From contig CAILBC010000033.1 of NCBI GenBank assembly GCA_903832325.1, forward strand, positions 1 through 64,000: a stretch of DNA of 64,000 bases. Reading direction: 5' to 3'. The DNA comes from an uncultured Sphingomonadales bacterium (GTDB lineage: Bacteria; Pseudomonadota; Alphaproteobacteria; Sphingomonadales; Sphingomonadaceae). Each line of letters begins with the position of its first letter. The stretch's first letter is position 1. The notes beneath the pieces were generated by a model that had not been told where the DNA came from, did not search any database, and worked only from the letters and a program-made list of their open reading frames with translations. A program made the position numbers and the translations under genes. Below, one piece after another: positions 61,674 to 64,000 of this stretch.

Positions 61674-62654
61674 TCAGGTGCCGGTGCCTGCGCCCGTGAA
61701 ATGGGCGCGGATTGACGGCGGCGCCATGGCCAGCAGCGTGTCGGCGAGCGCGGCGGCGGCTTCGGGCCGGTCAACCGGCACTTCGCAGGTGGCGCCGATG
61801 CGGTCGGTGCCATCAGGGCTGTAGAGCGCGGCAGTAAGGTTCAGCCGGGCGCCATCGTGGCGGGTCAGCACCGCGATCGGGCTGTGGCAGGTGCCGCCAA
61901 GCCCGGCCAGCAGCGCGCGTTCGGCGCGGATTGCGGCATGGCTGGGCGCGTGGTCGATCGCCGCCAGCAGCGCGACCAGATCGGTGCGCGCGGCCAGGCA
62001 TTCGATGCCGATGGCCCCTTGGGCCGGTGCGGGAAGCCAGGTTTGGGCATCGAGCGGCGTGCCAACCGGATCGCCGCCCAGCCGTTCGAGCCCGGCGGCC
62101 GCCAGCAGCGTGACATCGGCCTCCCCGCGTTCCAGCCGGCCCAGCCGTGTCGCGACATTGCCGCGAAACGACACCACCGTGACATCGGGGCGGGCATGGA
62201 GCATCTGCGCGGCGCGGCGCGGCGCGCTGGTGCCGACGCGCGCGCCGGCGGGAATGGCGGCAATGCTGTCAGCGCCGATCAACACATCGCGCACATCGGC
62301 GCGCGGCAGCACCGCGGCAATGGTGAGTGTGTGCGGGCGCAGCGTTTCGACATCTTTCATCGAATGGACCGCGGCATCGATCGTGCCATCGGCCAGCCAG
62401 AGATCGAGTTCCTTGGTCCACAGCGCCTTGCCGCCGATTTCGGCAAGCGGGCGATCAAGCACGCGATCGCCGCTGGCCACCACCGGCACGAGTTCGACCG
62501 CGCTTTCGGGCCAGCCGTGCGCGGCGCACAATCGGGCGCGGGTTTCGATGGCCTGGGCCATGGCCAGCGGCGATTGGCGGGTGCCCAGCCGAATCGCGCG
62601 CAGCGGCGCTGTGGAATGGGAATCGGGCGACAGGAGTGTGACGGGCTCGTTCAT
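61674..62654 (-). CDS. hemC: Porphobilinogen deaminase (hydroxymethylbilane synthase)
   Basis: 326 residues. [22 protein letters not shown] with catalytic Asp101, [12 protein letters not shown] and [13 protein letters not shown], and the dipyrromethane-carrying Cys256 in [16 protein letters not shown] at 62654. Leads hemC-hemD-mitofilin, divergent from tsaD with 45 bases between start codons. Confidence 0.97.
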   Translation of the reverse strand: MNEPVTLLSPDSHSTAPLRAIRLGTRQSPLAMAQAIETRARLCAAHGWPESAVELVPVVASGDRVLDRPLAEIGGKALWTKELDLWLADGTIDAAVHSMKDVETLRPHTLTIAAVLPRADVRDVLIGADSIAAIPAGARVGTSAPRRAAQMLHARPDVTVVSFRGNVATRLGRLERGEADVTLLAAAGLERLGGDPVGTPLDAQTWLPAPAQGAIGIECLAARTDLVALLAAIDHAPSHAAIRAERALLAGLGGTCHSPIAVLTRHDGARLNLTAALYSPDGTDRIGATCEVPVDRPEAAAALADTLLAMAPPSIRAHFTGAGTGT

Positions 62655-62699
62655 GCGCCGCTTGCCGTACCTGTGATTATCTCTAAGGGGAAGCTCCCC

Positions 62700-63749
62700 A
62701 TGGCTTTGATCCTCGGCATCGAATCTTCGTGCGACGAAACCGCAGTGGCGGTTATCGACGATCACGGCACGACGCTGGATACGCGCGTGGTGGCCCAGCG
62801 TATCGCTTCGCAGGATGCCGCGCACCGTCCATATGGCGGAGTTGTGCCCGAAATTGCGGCGCGTGCGCATGCCGAAGTGTTGGCGCCGATGGTGGCCGAT
62901 ACGCTGCGCGATGCCGGGCTGACGCTCGACGGGCTGGATGCGATTGCCGCCACGGCCGGTCCCGGGCTGATCGGCGGGGTGATGGTCGGGCTGGTCACGG
63001 GCAAGGCGCTGGCGATGGCCGCGGGCAAGCCGCTGATCGCGGTGAACCATCTGGAAGGGCACGCGTTGTCACCGCGCCTGGCCGATCCGTCGCTGGCCTA
63101 TCCCTATCTGCTGCTGCTGGTTTCGGGCGGGCATTGCCAGATTCTGGAAGTGCGCGGGCTGGGCGATTATCGCCGGCTGGCAACGACGATCGACGATGCA
63201 CTGGGCGAAGCGTTTGACAAGACGGCCAAGATCCTGGGGCTGGGCTATCCCGGCGGCCCGGCGGTGGAGCGCATGGCGCGCGCAGGCGATCCGCGCGCGG
63301 TGCCATTGCCGCGGCCATTGCTGGGCAGCGCCGAGCCGCATTTTTCGTTCGCCGGGCTGAAAAGCGCGGTTTTGCGCGCGCATGACACCGGGCGCCACGA
63401 TGCCGCAGACCTGGCCGCCGCGTTTCAGCAGGCGGCGATCGACTGCGTGATCGATCGCACCCGCATGGCACTGCGCGTGACGGGTCCGGCAACCGCGCTG
63501 GTGGTGGCCGGCGGCGTTGCGGCAAACCGCGCGCTGCGGGGTGCGCTGGAGACGCTGGGCGCAGAGGCCGGGCTGCGGCTGGTGGCGCCGCCGCCGGCAT
63601 TGTGCACCGACAATGCGGCGATGATCGGCTGGGCCGGGGCCGAACGCCATGCGCGCGGGCTGCATGATGCGCTCGACGTGGTTGCGCGGCCGCGCTGGCC
63701 GCTGGATGCCACGGCCGCCCCCGTTCGCGGCGCCGGGGTGAAGGCGTGA
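62700..63749 (+). CDS. tsaD: tRNA threonylcarbamoyladenosine synthase subunit TsaD
   Basis: 349 residues. [15 protein letters not shown], the metal histidines in [42 protein letters not shown] and [13 protein letters not shown] are all present. Transfers threonylcarbamoyl to A37 of ANN-decoding tRNAs. ATG at 62700 with AGGGGA upstream. Its TGA overlaps the GTG of gpsA. Confidence 0.97.
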   Translation: MALILGIESSCDETAVAVIDDHGTTLDTRVVAQRIASQDAAHRPYGGVVPEIAARAHAEVLAPMVADTLRDAGLTLDGLDAIAATAGPGLIGGVMVGLVTGKALAMAAGKPLIAVNHLEGHALSPRLADPSLAYPYLLLLVSGGHCQILEVRGLGDYRRLATTIDDALGEAFDKTAKILGLGYPGGPAVERMARAGDPRAVPLPRPLLGSAEPHFSFAGLKSAVLRAHDTGRHDAADLAAAFQQAAIDCVIDRTRMALRVTGPATALVVAGGVAANRALRGALETLGAEAGLRLVAPPPALCTDNAAMIGWAGAERHARGLHDALDVVARPRWPLDATAAPVRGAGVKA

Positions 63750-64000
63750 ACGGGCCGGCGGATCGCGCCGTGGGGGTGATCGGCGCCGGGGCCTGGGGCA
63801 CTGCGCTGGCGCAAGTGCTGGCAAGCGACGGGCGCACGGTGGTGCTGTGGGCGCGTTCGCCGCAGACTGCTGCAGCGATCGCGCAGGCGCGCTGCAATGC
63901 GGTCTATTTGCCCGGCACGCGGCTGCACGACAGTATCCGGGTGACTGCCGATCCGCATGATCTGGCCGGGCTGGGCACGATCATGGTGGTGACCCCGGCG
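63746..64000 (+). CDS. gpsA: Glycerol-3-phosphate dehydrogenase [NAD(P)+], 5' part
   Basis: Only the first 85 codons are inside the window. The product starts at a GTG overlapping the tsaD stop and shows the NAD-binding motif [17 protein letters not shown], then [14 protein letters not shown] and the later VVTPA strand. It would reduce dihydroxyacetone phosphate to sn-glycerol-3-phosphate for phospholipids. The tsaD-gpsA order is usual in this class. Confidence 0.92.
   Translation, partial: MNGPADRAVGVIGAGAWGTALAQVLASDGRTVVLWARSPQTAAAIAQARCNAVYLPGTRLHDSIRVTADPHDLAGLGTIMVVTPA

Overview
The window is high-GC DNA from an alphaproteobacterium, most likely a sphingomonad (Sphingomonadales; Novosphingobium or Sphingomonas type). 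The evidence is two large TonB-dependent receptors of sphingomonad/Caulobacter style, the alphaproteobacterial cluster pckA / chvI-chvG-hprK-rapZ-EIIA-HPr, the tsaD-gpsA block divergent from hemC-hemD-mitofilin, and frequent GTG/TTG starts with 4-base stop/start overlaps. It looks chromosomal. I see no phage, transposase, CRISPR array, origin or complete integrated element. The right half is mostly housekeeping and the left 30 kb is more accessory.

Layout. 0.1-2.2 kb: msrA, an N-carbamoylputrescine amidase, folK and a tRNA-Lys that overlaps the folK stop. 2.5-7.2 kb: a giant unrecognised protein built from six repeats of about 250 residues. 7.6-11.2 kb: a TonB receptor interrupted by one in-frame TAA, then an exported tyrosine phosphatase. 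11.2-14 kb: a small membrane protein, an aldehyde dehydrogenase remnant, a GT-C type glycosyltransferase and a periplasmic protein. 14.0-23.8 kb: a carbohydrate-use locus with a LacI regulator (apparently starting at ATT), GH5, GH3, a tryptophan-halogenase-like flavoprotein and a TonB receptor. A perfect LacI-type palindrome overlaps the receptor promoter. 24.1-27 kb: mannose-1-P guanylyltransferase, mannose-6-P isomerase and serine acetyltransferase. 27.1-29.3 kb: a glycine-zipper envelope protein and an RTX protein.

29.5-37.1 kb: pckA, ChvI/ChvG, short HPr kinase, RapZ, PTS EIIA, HPr and an rRNA methyltransferase, i.e. an envelope-stress two-component system joined to a regulatory PTS whose enzyme I is not in the window. 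37.1-48.8 kb: diguanylate cyclase, rmuC (composition mosaic), def, recR, fmt, truA, a zinc-type oxidoreductase, a GGDEF-EAL protein, cobS, two small ORFs and a hydrolase. 48.9-54.7 kb: two tandem cysteine desulfurases, a [2Fe-2S] ferredoxin, parC and an SDR. 54.7-64 kb: a DsbD/ScsB-type reductase, an alkaline-phosphatase-family enzyme, a UbiH-type hydroxylase, mitofilin-like protein, hemD, hemC, tsaD and the 5' part of gpsA.

A feature of the whole window is the number of young-looking 10-20 bp tandem duplications in gene ends, leaders and intergenic regions. There are also palindromic elements of at least two repeat families. The most unusual items are the six-repeat protein, the ATT-started LacI gene with its operator, the halogenase homologue inside a sugar locus, and the stop-interrupted receptor. 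All function statements rest on motif recognition by eye; no database search was run.
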